Source: Gari tellinella (taxonomy: Eukaryota; Mollusca; Bivalvia; Cardiida; Psammobiidae). From it: 64,000 bases of DNA. The notes under the pieces are model-generated. The model was not told where the DNA came from. It searched no databases and saw only the letters and a list, made by a program, of their open reading frames with translations. The position numbers were made by a program, and so were the translations under genes. The DNA lies in contig OV277862.1 in assembly GCA_922989275.2 (NCBI GenBank), forward strand, positions 46,711,786 through 46,775,785, read 5' to 3'. The first letter of the stretch is position 1. Every line of letters starts with the position of its first letter. Shown here in pieces: positions 21,312 through 32,281 of this stretch.

Positions 21312-21536
21312 AAAACGCAAACAAAACGCAAACACAATGCATTAACATGAAGAAAGCTACATTTCTTTTTCGCATTTGTCAAGATTTACTTTAATCAGAG
21401 TTGCAAACAGTTTGGAGCCTAATCAGACGCCGGATAACCCGGCGTCTGATCTGGTTCTAAACCGTTTGCAATTGATTAAAACGTTTTAGCGTAAACGCGT
21501 TTATTGGAAAGGGATACATGTAACGTGTTCCCCACT
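21312..21536 (+). mobile_element. Family A MITE, 5'-truncated, with TACATGTA insert
   Basis: Left terminus missing. The hairpin GCCTAATCAGACGCCGG/CCCGGCGTCTGATCTGG is intact. At 21515-21522 it reads GGATACATGTAACGTG where other copies read GAATAACGTG. Confidence 0.85.
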
Positions 21537-21545
21537 ATATTTTGA

Positions 21546-21784
21546 TTAACACTTTCACCTGTGAAATTTTTAATAGCAAATTCAAGTTTCCAATTAAATC
21601 TAGTCAATTTTTGACAATTTTGAACATTTTTGCATTTTCAACATGACAAACAGTATAGACCCTGTTCAGTGGATTTCCTCTCGTCTGGGTCTACACTGTT
21701 TTTATATGACAGCTGTACTTTTTTAATAGGGACATTGTTGGTAAGGGACTAGTTTATTCGTGGCTAGAGTTGAATGTGTTAAAC
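21546..21784 (+). mobile_element. Family B2 MITE, full length with TTAA ends
   Basis: 239 bp between TTAA (21546-21549) and TTAA (21781-21784); ends TTAACACTTTCACC and GAGTTGAATGTGTTAA. Outer hairpin arms ACAGTATAGACCC and GGGTCTACACTGTTT remain, the inner TGATCAGA part is decayed. Confidence 0.87.
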
Positions 21785-22205
21785 TGTTAATTATGATTTA
21801 ACGGGTTGACACGACACGTTTTTAGCCCAAAATATGTTTTCCTTCTCTACAACCATATAAGCTAAGTAATAATATTCCAAACACGTGATAATGATTACAT
21901 GTAACATTCTGACCTTGAGATACCGTAAACATATTTTTTAAGGCTAACCCTTCGCTTGCTAGTCGCTACATGTACCTAACTAGAAATTTCAAACAATTGA
22001 GATCCAGACTTTGTGCTGTGCTGCCAATCGCGGTGTTTGATCTGGAACCAATCGTTTTGATCCTCGTGTTAATATCTATAGAGACTAAAATGGTATTAAG
22101 CTTATATTTTAAACTACATTTGCAGACGACACGTTTTAAACAGACGATATTGAAGCAGGCGAAGAACCGACACGTGATAAACATAATCATTCCCGCCTGG
22201 TGCTA
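21785..22205. other. No recognisable feature
   Basis: Two overlapping opposite-strand frames (21966-22263) without domain features. Octamers TACATGTA near 21898 and 21968. Confidence 0.45.
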
Positions 22206-22700
22206 TAGTGGAGAAAACGTCATTCTTTCCCGTTTAACCCTTTCACTACCAAATTTTCCGTGAATTTTTTACCCCTTCACCGTTTCATTGTCGTCTCTTC
22301 AATATTGCTGTCTGCAAAGTCGTTTCAAAGTTAAATTCAAGGCAGTACATTGTATGGCTGAAGAAATTTCAAAACGAGTTTCAAACAGTTTGGATCCTGA
22401 TCAGACGCCGCGTGACGCGGCGTCTGATCAGGATCCAAACTGTTTGCAAACGCGCTTTGAAGCGTGATTGAGAGTGAAAGGGTTAAGCGCTAACGAAAAA
22501 CAAACGCATCGCAAAGGAAATGAAAAAAAATACAGCTATTAGCAAAGTTTAACAATTAATTTTAATCTGACATGCAAACAGTTCGGAGCCTGATCAGACG
22601 CCGGGTTAACCGGCGTCTGATCTGGCTTCAAACTGTTTGCAATGGAAATAATAGTTAGGGTTAACGCCTTTATTTGGAAAGAAAAACGTCATCTCCACTG
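22206..22700 (+). mobile_element. Family A MITE, split by family B
   Basis: Left terminus TAGTGGAGAAAACG and CATTCTTTCCCGT, then a family B insertion at its TTTAA, then the rest: GCGCTAACG, hairpin GCCTGATCAGACGCCGGG/CCGGCGTCTGATCTGGC and terminus ATCTCCACTG. Confidence 0.92.
22234..22486 (+). mobile_element. Family B MITE, full length, nested in A (reference copy)
   Basis: 253 bp from TTAA (22234-22237) to TTAA (22483-22486), matching the TTAA in the host consensus CCCGTTTAAACG. Termini TTAACCCTTTCACTACC and GAGAGTGAAAGGGTTAA. TTAA targets and CCC ends are typical of piggyBac-type transposases; no transposase is encoded. The hairpin (about 22383-22448) is near-perfect: AAACAGTTTGGATCC, TGATCAGACGCCGCG, TGA, CGCGGCGTCTGATCA, GGATCCAAACTGTTT. 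A short ACGCGCTTTGAAGCGT arm follows. Confidence 0.95.
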
Positions 22701-22702
22701 TA

Positions 22703-22946
22703 CAGTGGATAATCTGTTATTCTTTCTTAATAAACGCGTTTACGCTAAAACTATTATTTGCAGTGCAAACAGTTTGGAGCCAGATCAGACGCCGGGTAAC
22801 CCGGCCTGATCAGGCTCCAAACTGTTTGCCACCAAGATAAAGATGAATTATCAGAATTGTCAAAAAGTTGTATTTTTCTACGTTTGAGTGTTTTGCATTT
22901 GCGAACGTTTGCGTTTAAACGGGAAAGAATAACAGATTCTCCACTG
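22703..22946 (-). mobile_element. Family A MITE, back-to-back copy
   Basis: Starts directly after the TA that ends the previous copy, so the two share one TA. Four bases of the right inner arm are missing (CCCGGCCTGATC), hence 244 bp. Confidence 0.92.
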
Positions 22947-23044
22947 TACCATATCTGGTTTCAAAGTAAAATATTGTTATAGCTTTTGCATTGACAGTAT
23001 CGTCGCAAAAACATATTCAATTACAACTTTGTACACTTGGTCAA

Positions 23045-23209
23045 GCACAGAAACTTAAAGAAGAATGTCAAATAGTTTGGTTCCAGATCAAGCATCAGTA
23101 AAGGATAAAAAGGTTCATGCGTTTACCGTCATTAATGAGTCTGGATCCAAACTATATGCAAATGATTAATCAAGTTGCGATTAAGTTGTTGCAGCATAAG
23201 GGCTAAACA
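23045..23209 (+). mobile_element. Family B MITE, decayed
   Basis: GTCAAATAGTTTGGTTCCAG, ATCAAGC, then TGAGTCTGGATCCAAAC and a tail GCAGCATAAGGGCTAA. Confidence 0.6.
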
Positions 23210-23487
23210 TGTGGTAGTATATACAGGAAATTGCTTGTTCCCATGTAAGAAAGTAATTTCCATTTTAATAAAACGAAATCGTAATTCACGTGTCGCGTAT
23301 CACTAGGTTAAACAAGAACCAATGCTGATCACGTGATGAAGGATGGGTGCTATTTCATTTGAACTTTGAACAAACATACAAATGATAAAACGAGAAACTA
23401 ACAATGCACCAACCATTATCAATGAGTTTTCTACAATTCAGTTGACAGTCTATAAAGGTCATTTGGTTGACAAAAGTCATTTTATAT

Positions 23488-23724
23488 AGTTGGGAAAAAT
23501 GTATTTTTTCCCAATGAACACATTTATGCAAAAAATCATGTACAATGAAACCAGTGTGTAGCCTGATCAGGGGCCTGTTGACCTAACGTCTGATCAAGGC
23601 TCAAACCTGTATACCATACAGGTACAAATTAATTTAGAAATTTCAACAATTTGTACGGTTTTACATATTTTTGCACTGTGTTTCACTTTCGCTTAAAAGA
23701 GAGTGATTGACGTTTTCTCAACTG
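23488..23724 (-). mobile_element. Family A MITE, old, in array unit 1
   Basis: TAGTTGGGAAAAATG...TTTTCTCAACTG. Hairpin weak: GTGTGTAGCCTGATCAGG against CGTCTGATCAAGGCTCAAAC. Confidence 0.75.
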
Positions 23725-24138
23725 TATCCACTTTTGAAATGATGTTTGCATTTAGCTTTCTGTAAACATGCTTTATTTAGTTGTTTTATCCAAGTAAATT
23801 GACACAAAACGTAATGTAATGAAACATAGAAAAGTCGTGATCGGCAGAGTAAGGGATAATACGTATGATAGTATATACAGGAAATTGCTTGTTCCCATGT
23901 AAGAAAGTAATTTCCATATTAATAAAACGAAATCATAATTCACGTGTCTCGTATCACCAGGTTAAACAAGAAACAATCATGCTCACGTGATGAAGGATGG
24001 GTGTTATTTCATTTGAACTTTGAACACACATACAAATGATAAAACGAGATACTTACAATGCATCAACTAGTATTAATGCGTTTTCAACAATACATTTGAC
24101 AGTCCATAACAGTCATTTGGTTGACAAAAGTCCTTGTA

Positions 24139-24387
24139 CAGTGGCGAAAATGATATTATTTCCAATTTAATACATTAATACTTTAAAAAATCATGTCCAT
24201 CGAAAATAGTGTGGAGCCTGATAAGGGACCTGTTGACCTGACGCCTGATCAATGCTCAAACCCGTTTGCAATACAGAAACAAATTAATAGTAAGAAATGT
24301 CAACAATTTGTACTTTTTACACATATTTTGGACTGTGTTTAGATTTCACTTTCGCTTAAAAGAGAGCGAATAACGTCTTTTCAACAG
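24139..24387 (-). mobile_element. Family A MITE, old, in array unit 2
   Basis: CAGTGGCGAAAATG at the left and CTTTTCAACAG at the right; same position within the unit as the copy at 23.5 kb, therefore duplicated with it. Confidence 0.75.
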
Positions 24388-24628
24388 TATCCGATCTAGA
24401 CATGACACTTGCATTGAGATTTCTGTATATATATATATATAACTTTAAGTTATTAAGTTAGTATATCCAAGTAAATTGACACAAAACGTAATGCAATGAA
24501 ACAGAAAAACTTTCAATTAGTCAAGTCGTTATCGGCAGAGTAAGGGCTAAACATGTGTGATGAGTTCAGTAAAGAAATTAATGCCCGTCGATGGCCATCG
24601 ATTGCGAGTTGGCTACCGGTTTGAAATA

Positions 24629-24840
24629 CAGTGGAGGAAACGTAATTATTTCGTTCAAACGCAAACGCATTGCAATGAATTATAGAAAATGACAACATTT
24701 TGACAATTCAGACTACAAGTTTTAATCTGAGTGGCAAAATTGTTGGAGCCTGATCAGACGTCGGGTTACCCGGCGTCTGATCTGGCTTCAAATGTTTGCA
24801 ATGACCGGCGTCTTTTGAAAAGAAAACGTTTTCTTTACTG
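24629..24840 (+). mobile_element. Family A MITE between array units
   Basis: CAGTGGAGGAAACG, shortened subterminal zone, hairpin GCCTGATCAGACGTCGGG/CCCGGCGTCTGATCTGGC, right terminus TTTCTTTACTG. The GTAAACGCG block is deleted. Confidence 0.85.
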
Positions 24841-25186
24841 TACTATGCACGCTGCACACGGGACACAAACTGCTAACCTAAACAGCAAACAATGGTTATT
24901 GAACACGCTAGTGGTAGTATAATTATACAGGAAATTGCTTGTTCCCGTAAAAGATAGTCATTTCCATATTAATAAAACGAAATTATAATTCACGTGTCGC
25001 GTATCACCAGGTTAAACAATAACACATGCTGATCACGTGATGAAGGAAGGGTGCTATTACATTTGAACTTTGAACAAATATTAAAAAAAACAACGAGATA
25101 CTAACAATGCATCAACTATTATTTTTGAGTTTTCTACAAATCAGTTGACAGTCTATAAGGATCATTTGGTTGACAAAAGTCCATGT

Positions 25187-25387
25187 ACTGTGGAGCAAAC
25201 TGTATTCTATACTAATACAATGACGTCCGTTGAAACCAGTTTGTAGCCTGATCAAGGGCATGTTTGCCATACAAATTTAAATAACTGGTAAGCAATTTCA
25301 AGAAGTTTGTATTTTGTAGCATTTTAGTGCACTCTGTTTAGGTTTCGCGTTCGCTTTTACGAGACAAATTAACGTTTTCTCTACTAT
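25187..25387 (-). mobile_element. Family A MITE, old, in array unit 3
   Basis: CTGTGGAGCAAACTG and TTTTCTCTACTATG; the hairpin is reduced to GTAGCCTGATCAAGGGC without its partner. Confidence 0.7.
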
Positions 25388-25560
25388 GTCCGCCTTTGAA
25401 ATGACACTTTCAGAGATATTTCTATAACAGTCGTGAATACGAGTACATGTACGTTGTTATTTCCAAGCACAATGAAATTAAACGTAATGAAAAGAAATGT
25501 AGAAAATAAGAATGTTCAAGATATTGACGCTGCTTCTCCTTATCTGAATGTCACTATGCA

Positions 25561-25690
25561 CAGTGCTACAACGACCCTTCAAACAACAATTCCCTCTTTA
25601 CAAAAATGCTTGCCGTTGTTTCCCTGACAAAACCATTATGCCTAACGCTTTCTCTGCTGAAATATCGCCTTCTTTATAATTTGATTTAGT
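25561..25690 (+). mobile_element. Family D MITE, left part
   Basis: CAGTGCTACAACGACCCTTC, a second AACAATTCCCTCTTTACA, then CCCTGACAAAACCATTATG as in the D copies at 14.5 and 39.3 kb. The hairpin and right end are missing. Confidence 0.65.
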
Positions 25691-25887
25691 ATCTTTGAAT
25701 AACATACTTTTCTAATTCAAACGGAAAAGCCCTCACATCACGGTATACGCCAGTGATAACATTTTTCTATGTATCGACAACTATCTACTATAAATAGAAT
25801 AAAGAAAACTAGACCAAATAGAAACTGGAATCGTCCATTCGAAGCTTTAGAGAAGAAAGGTTAAAATATGCTCTTACATGTAACTCA

Positions 25888-26115
25888 TTGACTGCCAATT
25901 TTTATCGTCTGCTTTAACACTATATCTGCCAAACTGTTGTCTGCATTGGTAGTGTCTTCTGCAATATTTTCAAAGACAGCTTTAGGGCTGTTTTGACTAA
26001 AGAAATGTCGATACGAGTGTCAAACAGTTTCGATCCTGTTCAGTCGCCGCATTACGCGGCGTCTGATCAGGATCAAAACTGTTTGCAAAGTCGCCTTTTG
26101 GCGACGTTGGCATTG
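25888..26115 (+). mobile_element. Family B MITE, nearly complete
   Basis: AACTCATTGACTGCC start, GTCTGC motifs, hairpin CAAACAGTTTCGATCC, TGTTCAGTCGCCGC, ATTA, GCGGCGTCTGATCAGGATC, AAAACTGTTTG, then AGTCGCCTTTTGGCGACG, another small palindrome. The right TTAA is lost. Confidence 0.75.
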
Positions 26116-26400
26116 ACAAGAGTCCATGTATAATAGGGATGCTTTAAGTAAGACGAACACGATTGTTTACAAGATTCTCATTTACAGTTATGGAAATTTC
26201 TAATGGCATGCTATAACTTATTATAATAATAATAATATAGAAAACTTCCACTGGAACTTAATGAATAATCTTCATCCTGCACAAAGCAGCTTCCTATTTC
26301 AAAGATCGCATACAGTATTCAGCGAGGACTCACATATGCCTTGCCTGTTGTCCAATCCTTTTCTTTGAATTAAATGTTGTTACACATGCAACTTTTGTTT

Positions 26401-26528
26401 GGGCAGTCGCTCAGGCTCCAACCTATTTGCCATTTTCACTAAATCAGTATTCTGAATTATCAAGAAACCGCGACATACAACATTTTATAACATTATTTTT
26501 GTTTTTAAACCGGAACAAATAACCCATA
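26401..26528 (-). mobile_element. Family A MITE, right half
   Basis: CAGGCTCCAACCTATTTGCC, ATTCTGAATTATCAAG, ACAACATTTTATAACATT and TTTAAACCGGAACAAATAAC. No terminal CACTG. Confidence 0.6.
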
Positions 26529-26639
26529 ACACTAAAGATTCGATAAAAGCGTCTACACTAGACAAACGGTAATTCAACCGAATTCAAATAAAAGATTACT
26601 TTACCCCTTGCCTTTCCCCTAGTACATGTACAAAAGTAA

Positions 26640-26825
26640 TTCGCAACTAGTTTGGAATTTGATCAGACGTTGTGTCACGCGGCTTAATCAAAACTGTTTG
26701 ACATTCATTTAAATATTTCTTAATAATAATAAGTATAAATGCATGCGAACTAAATTTGAGAAACAAAATCAGACGACAGGTGTTAAAAAATGATGACGTC
26801 ATGGCAGTGACGAGGAAAAACGATT
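26640..26825 (-). mobile_element. Family B MITE, partial
   Basis: CTAGTTTGGAATTTGATCAG, a shortened hairpin, CTGTTTGACATTCATTTAAA, CAGACGACAGGTG, ATGATGACGTCATGG, CAGTGACGAGG. Confidence 0.7.
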
Positions 26826-27175
26826 CGCTGTACACACGTGCCAAAACGTCTGAAACTGAGTATTATTTAAATGTGTCAGAAATATCCAGAAGTGCCATCA
26901 TTTGAATGTGTCATTTTATCCAATTTACATGCATTATATCAAAGAGTCTATATCTTTTGACATCCTATCCTTGCTACAATCAATACAGGCGTATTTACAT
27001 GTAACATACCGGTACAACAGGAACTCTCTGCACTAACCCATATCAAAATAGTGGTTGCTGCTGCTGTTTAAAGCAAGTCGCTGTTTAATAAAAGATGCGT
27101 GATAATCAGAAATATTCTTGAGTGAGCTTTTTGGGAGCACTTTTACAATTAATCCGCCACCAAAATGTCAGTTTT
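26826..27175. other. No recognisable feature
   Basis: Nothing supported in this 350-bp stretch. Confidence 0.45.
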
Positions 27176-27261
27176 ATGGCCAGGTTAATGTTACAAAAAT
27201 GGCCTGATTAATGTAACAAATAAATGGCCAGGTTAATATTACAAGAGATGGCCAATTAATG
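27176..27261 (+). repeat. Minisatellite, 4 units of 22-25 bp
   Basis: ATGGCC(A/T)G(G/A)TTAAT(G/A) followed by TTACAA or TAACAA occurs three times in tandem, with a fourth shortened unit ATGGCCAATTAATG. Confidence 0.85.
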
Positions 27262-27427
27262 TCTACGAAAATACCAAAAAGACTTGCGGACAGATTCTAC
27301 ACTTTACTCTTACCCTAACCCTTGTTTTTGGTGGCAGACCAACTGTAAACCCTAGCCGCTTTTGTAATTTAACGGCAAACAATGATCTAACTATATATGT
27401 TTGTAGTTAGGAAGGAAAGTGACCACT

Positions 27428-27480
27428 TTAAACAGGTTAAAAGTAAAGCATTCCGCTTTACATTTAGCCTGTTTAAATTT
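27428..27480. repeat. Family C-type hairpin, eroded
   Basis: TTTAAACAGGTTAAAAGTAA, AGC-ATTCC-GCT, TTACATTTAGCCTGTTTAAA. The inner AATGCGCC part is shortened. Confidence 0.65.
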
Positions 27481-27860
27481 ACAATTTGCCAGAACAGGAA
27501 ATATTTGTTGTATAAAATGGAGCTAGTTTGTTCAGTGGAGGAATAAGTTAAGTGCGTAAAAGGCGTATCTAAGGAGTCAACGGTTAAATAGGTACACGCC
27601 TTTTACGTTCTTAAAGCGTCTCACTTTAGTTGCAGTAATCGAAGGATTTATCAGTATAGGGATAAAATAATGTTCAAGACAGTTGGAAGGGTTATTTGTC
27701 TAGATTGGATTACTGAAAATTATTAATATCGACAGACATAACAGCTAATAGTTCAGATATGACACGCACAAGTGACACGTGCAAGACACGATGGTGATTT
27801 TGATGGTACATGTAGTTTGACATACATCTTTTGCAGTGTCTAGGACGAAGTGCACTGGTA

Positions 27861-28106
27861 CAGTGGAGAATCTGTTATTCTTTCCCGTTTAAACGCAAAC
27901 GTACGCAAACGCAAAACACTAAAACGTAGAAAAGTACAACTTTTTGACAATTCTGATAATTCATCTTTATTTTGGTGGCAAACAGTTTGGAGCCTGATCA
28001 GACGCCGGGTTACCCGGCGTCTGATCTGGCTCCAAACTGTTTGCTGTGAAAATAATAGTTTTAGCGTAAACGCGTTTATTGGGAAAGAATAACGTTTTCT
28101 CCACTG
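27861..28106 (+). mobile_element. Family A MITE, full length
   Basis: 246 bp, TA-flanked. One base is lost after the hairpin (TTTGCTGTGAAAA) and compensated elsewhere. Followed by a family B fragment. Confidence 0.92.
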
Positions 28107-28270
28107 TATGTGCAAATGGTTTGAATACTGATCAGAGCCAATAATCTCGGTGACTGATCTTGATCCAATATGCTTGATATTAATGCAAATATACATAACA
28201 TCTATGTTTGAAAACTATTAAAGCAGATGTACATTTAAAGCAGACATTATCTTGTGAAAAAGAAAATGCA
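28107..28270 (-). mobile_element. Family B MITE fragment
   Basis: AAATGGTTTGAATACTGATC, AGAGCC, GACTGATCTTGATCCAATA, then AAAGCAGATGTACATT and AAAGCAGACATTATC. Confidence 0.55.
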
Positions 28271-29315
28271 CTCTTATAAATAAATTGCATACATTTATTC
28301 GACGTTCAGCCATTGATGGAACTTTTCCACTGTCATCAATGTGCATGCTTTAAAGGTTTCTGCAATTCCAAAATCTAGAAAGGTACTCTGAAGAATGAAA
28401 CGCTTAAACGTATACGAGTTTCACGCACCGGGAATATGAATCCTGATTAGACACTGGGTGTCTCCGGGTCTGATCTAATTCACAGTAGTTTGAAAAAATG
28501 CCAGTTAAATCCGAAAAAGTGTTAGCATGTCTGTAAGCAATTTAAGTGGGTATCCTTTCCTAAAAATACAATTGTTTATAATAGCCGTAATTACGGAAAT
28601 CAGATGTATTTATATCTGTCTCGTGATTTCGGGAACTTCAACTTGGAAGTCATACTACAATATTCTGAGCTTATGCAGATTGCAAAGTGCATTTTACAAG
28701 ATGTACCTCAGTGGGCAAAACAATATTCTTTTCACATAAATGTTGTTTGTGCTAAAATAGTTATTTCAAAAGTTCAAACAACTAGAGCCATATGGGACAC
28801 GAGGTGGCCTTATGTCTAACAAGGCTCCAAATTGTGTGCTATATAAAAATAGAAGAGGCAAGTTGGCCGGCGATGCACTTGCGTCTTTTGTGGTTCTTGA
28901 CAAAGTTGCGGTGCATTGCTTTATATCAACACCCATCATGCATGCCCAAAGCCGGTCTGCTGACTCAGACCAGTGCATGTATTAGTCGCATTGCTTTGTC
29001 GTAGATATCAAGTTGGATGACCGCACGATCAGTTTCATTCAAGCCAGTTTTTCCCTATATTAAAATTTACGAGCATGTACATGTAGGCTACTAATGGTAA
29101 GTTTTGCGATTTCTGCAACTTTTCACTAAGGCAAATAGGACAGAGGACGCACAATTTAGGCAGTCGTGCGAATGGAAGTGACCCAGGTTAAGGTCAACCA
29201 TGAACACATCGTATGCACATGGTTTGTATCCATTTAGTCCACAGTGCACGTGTATAATCAATGACGTTGTTATATAACATGTACTAGCTGTAATAGTTTC
29301 GAAATGTATACTTAG
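28271..29315. other. Over 1 kb without a supported gene
   Basis: Short frames on both strands at 28527-29004 lack domain features. A weak hairpin-like GAATCCTGATTAGACACTGG/GGGTCTGATCTAATTC lies at about 28438-28485. CGTGC and GCATGC words near 28.9 kb show no order. Confidence 0.45.
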
Positions 29316-29528
29316 TTAATCCTTTCACTCACAATGGCACTAAAAAGTGCGTTTTCAAACAATTTGGATCCTGATTAGACGCCGCGTAACGCGGCATCTA
29401 ATCAGGACCCAAACTGTTTGACACTATTATAGATATTTATTAAGTCATACAACTATAACTTTAACTTTGAAACGTGTCTTGCAGACAACAATACTGAAGC
29501 AGACGACAATTAAGCGGTGAGGGGGTCA
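29316..29528 (-). mobile_element. Family B MITE, nearly complete
   Basis: TTAATCCTTTCACTC at the left, then GGCACTAAAAAGTGCGTTTTC, hairpin AAACAATTTGGATCC, TGATTAGACGCCGCG, TAA, CGCGGCATCTAATCA, GGACCCAAACTGTTT, and at the right GCAGACGACAATTAAGCGG and TGAGGGGGTCAA. The change TGATTAGA pairs with TCTAATCA. Confidence 0.85.
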
Positions 29529-29818
29529 AATATCTCGAATAATTTGAACATGAAAGAGACGACCTAACATAAATAAGTCATATGTCATTTCTGAGATCAC
29601 ACTGTAATACTTATATGACTCATAATACATATAACAATGCACCTAAAGCACCATAGCTCACGTGCAAGACGACGAACAGCGACATACGAATAGCACAACC
29701 AACCCTTTCCTAAGGTAGATTGCCCGCCCGTCCTGACACGTGAGTTGTCTCCAGCTTTGTCATTTTTCTCCACCATCACTACTATTTTCTGTTAAAATCT
29801 TTGCTTTTATAAAACATG

Positions 29819-30064
29819 CAGTGACGAAGACGTTATTTTTTCCCGTCTAAACGCAAACGTACGCAAACGCAAAACACTAAAACGTAGAAAAGTACAACTT
29901 TGGGACAATTCTGATAATTTATGTTTATCTTGGTGGCAAACAGTTTGGAGCCTGATCAGACGCCGAGTAACCCGGCGTCTGATCTGGCTCCAAACTGTTT
30001 GCACTGCAAATAATAGTTTTAGCGTAAACGCGTTTATTGGGAAAGAATAACGTTTTCTCCACTG
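29819..30064 (+). mobile_element. Family A MITE, full length
   Basis: 246 bp; left terminus CAGTGACGAAGACG is mutated, right terminus intact. It abuts an older partial family A copy. Confidence 0.9.
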
Positions 30065-30246
30065 TACGAAACTCATACGCAATGCTCTAAAATGTAGAAC
30101 ATTACAGTCTTTTGACATTTCTGAATATTTTTAACCTGCGTGGCAAACAGTTCTGATCCTGATTTGGCTCCAAATTGTTTGCATTCGAAATAATAGTTTT
30201 AGTGAAAACGCGCTTATTGGGAAACAATAACGTTTTCTCCTCTATA
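30065..30246 (+). mobile_element. Family A MITE, partial, older
   Basis: ACTCATACGCAATGC, AATGTAGAACATTACA, TGCGTGGCAAACAGT, TGATCCTGATTTGGCTCC (hairpin tip deleted), TTAGTGAAAACGCGCTTATT and a terminus TTTCTCCTCTATA. Confidence 0.78.
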
Positions 30247-31286
30247 GGTAATAATTAAGTAGTTTTGAATGCTCCAATATATATTTGATGTCAAACAGAA
30301 AATATCAAATTGCATTAAATCCGTTCACTGGTGTTAAATCGTTTGCTTTGGAATTAAGTTTGTTTTACTTTCGCCATATAGAAGACATTTTGACCGATTT
30401 TATTAACAGTTTATTTGAATGCATTCTCCTTGGCAATCAAGGAAGTGTTCCTGGGTGGAAGATCCGCCTACAATTCACAGTACACATAAGAAAACGTTTT
30501 AACATATCTCTAAAATTACTGGCGAGATATGATTATTTTTAAAGAAACGATCCAGGGCTCACTTTTAACTAGAAATATTCAGAATTTTTTTTCTGGTAAA
30601 ATTACATTTATTGCCACCACTGAGGGATCAGGTCGTTCATAGTTTGCGGTAGTAAATGTTCTCGTCCTTAACAACAGCATTACAACTGAGTTTACACAAA
30701 TGGGCATTTGGTTGCCTTGTTTCAAATCTAGTTTCCAACAATCAAAACAATGGCCACTAAGGATCGAGATATTTCCTTACATAGCTATCTATAATGTCAT
30801 CTGTACATACCACTTCTTTTCATATGAAACTACTGGTCAGAATATGATTTCGTTACTCAGAACACTGGATTGATCGGGTCGGAATTCCTTGTATCTCATA
30901 ACTTGCGGTCTGAGAGTGACATAAAGCCATTAAATAAGTAAAATAAAATTGATTATGGTATTTACCTAGTAAATTATCGGTTTTGGCTTCCAAACCAATA
31001 GAATCTCATGTGTGTGCTTATTATTTATCATTTTAAATAAACTCGTTAACTAAAATTAATATTTCTTTAGTCAACTCGTTTATTAACGATGATAAATAAT
31101 GACCATTCTTGTAAGTTTCTCTATATGTACGTAACATAATAATAATAATAAAAAAAAAACAACTAACAAACGTCTTAGCTGAAACCACTATCCCGATCGG
31201 GCCAAAGTCGGTAAATATCGAAAACTCTGGAGAGCAATCGACCATTCTCGTAAATTGTTGACCCGTTCCGAACCACTTTAAGCATA
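30247..31286. other. About 1 kb without a recognisable feature
   Basis: An 85-codon frame at 30285-30542 has no motif I recognise. No repeat structure seen. Confidence 0.45.
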
Positions 31287-31510
31287 CAGTGGAGAAAACT
31301 TTATTCTTTCCCAATAAACGCGTTTACGCTAAAACTATTATTTGCAGTGCAAACAGTTTGGAGCCAGATCAGACGCCGGGTAACCCGGCGTCTGATCTGG
31401 CTCCAAACTGTTTGCCACCAAGATAAACATTTATTATCAGAATTGTCAAAAAGTTGTAATTTTCTACGTTTTAGTGTTTTGCGTTTGCGTACGTAACAGA
31501 TTCTCCACTG
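31287..31510 (-). mobile_element. Family A MITE, right-end deletion
   Basis: TA-flanked, 224 bp. The stretch between GCGTACGT and AACAGATTCTCC, holding GTTTAAACGGGAAAG, is missing, yet the termini are intact. Hairpin arms are fully symmetrical (GAGCCAGATC/GATCTGGCTC). Confidence 0.9.
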
Positions 31511-32087
31511 TAGCTCGGAACTGGTCGACAGTTTAGGAAAATGTCCGTTTTCTGTACGTATAGTAGCGTTTTGGTTCGATCCCATTAAAGGTCCTTAAAT
31601 TTAAAATGTGTTTTACCTTAACTCCATAGCGTGTTATTAGTTTTGAACACAGAATTTGTGACCACTTAAATCAGATTGAAAGTAAACCAAAATGTGCCTT
31701 AAGGCACATTTTGCTTTTCTTCAAGCCTGCTGTTAACCTCTATCTGCTAGAATATGGAATATATCTATTATAATGCATATTCATGACTGATTAAATTTGA
31801 CCTATTTTCTTCAACGTAGGAATAAATTATATATGTGCTAAAAGGCGCTTCTATGAGGGAACGGGTTAAGCAAGTACTGACTGGATGACTTTGTAACATT
31901 ATAATATTCAGACTTTTTCAGATAATGTTCCAAATCGTCACTACTGACACCTATTGCAAGATCTGAAACCAAATACGCAAAGCGAAGTTAGCCCTTTACC
32001 AGGTGAGTGAGTCAGGGTCAACAAGCCCAAAGGTTAAAAAGGCGTTTTCATCAAGTCTGAGATCAGTATTAACCCTTATCCTGCTGC
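31511..32087. repeat. Mostly unassigned, with family C-type hairpin at 31660-31740
   Basis: The hairpin has AAATCAGATTGAAAGTAAAC, CAAAATGTGCCTTAAGGCAC and ATTTTGC...TTCAAGCCTGCT: AATGTGCC pairs with GGCACATT where other copies have AATGCGCC/GGCGCATT. No terminal CAGGGCTG was found. Confidence 0.6.
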
Positions 32088-32281
32088 CACAGGTACTTGA
32101 CACATACTTTATTATCTATTAAACCCCCCCCCCCCCCCCTTTACAAAAATAAAAAACATCGCCGATATTCTCTTGTGGTACCCTCGGGAAATGATTAATT
32201 TATCAATATCTACTTTTTATTTCATCAAATTCCGTCAAATTGCGTTACAGTACGTGAATTATAACGAAAATGTGCAAGTCC
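32088..32281 (-). mobile_element. Fold-back element, partial copy
   Basis: CACAGGTACTTGACACATAC start, then a run of 16 C (32124-32139) and ATCGCCGATATTCTCTTG, GGTACCCTCGGGAAATGATT, ATCAATATCTAC. This is the inverted counterpart of 32765-32880 and of the end near 33010. Confidence 0.75.

Larger units (their letters stand above)
23211..25525 (+). repeat. Tandem array of about 650-bp units, three copies
   Basis: Units begin at about 23211, 23864 and 24911 with TAGTATA-TACAGGAAATTG, CTTGTTCCC and continue with ATCACGTGATGAAGGA, GAACTTTGAACA and TTGGTTGACAAAAGTC. Each carries the same old family A copy at the same place. The second unit is followed by an extra, younger A insertion. Confidence 0.85.

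Noticed and set aside
30285..30542. Possible small host gene (85 codons)
   Set aside because: No splice context, domain, signal or coding bias that I can recognise; frames of this size are expected by chance in this length.
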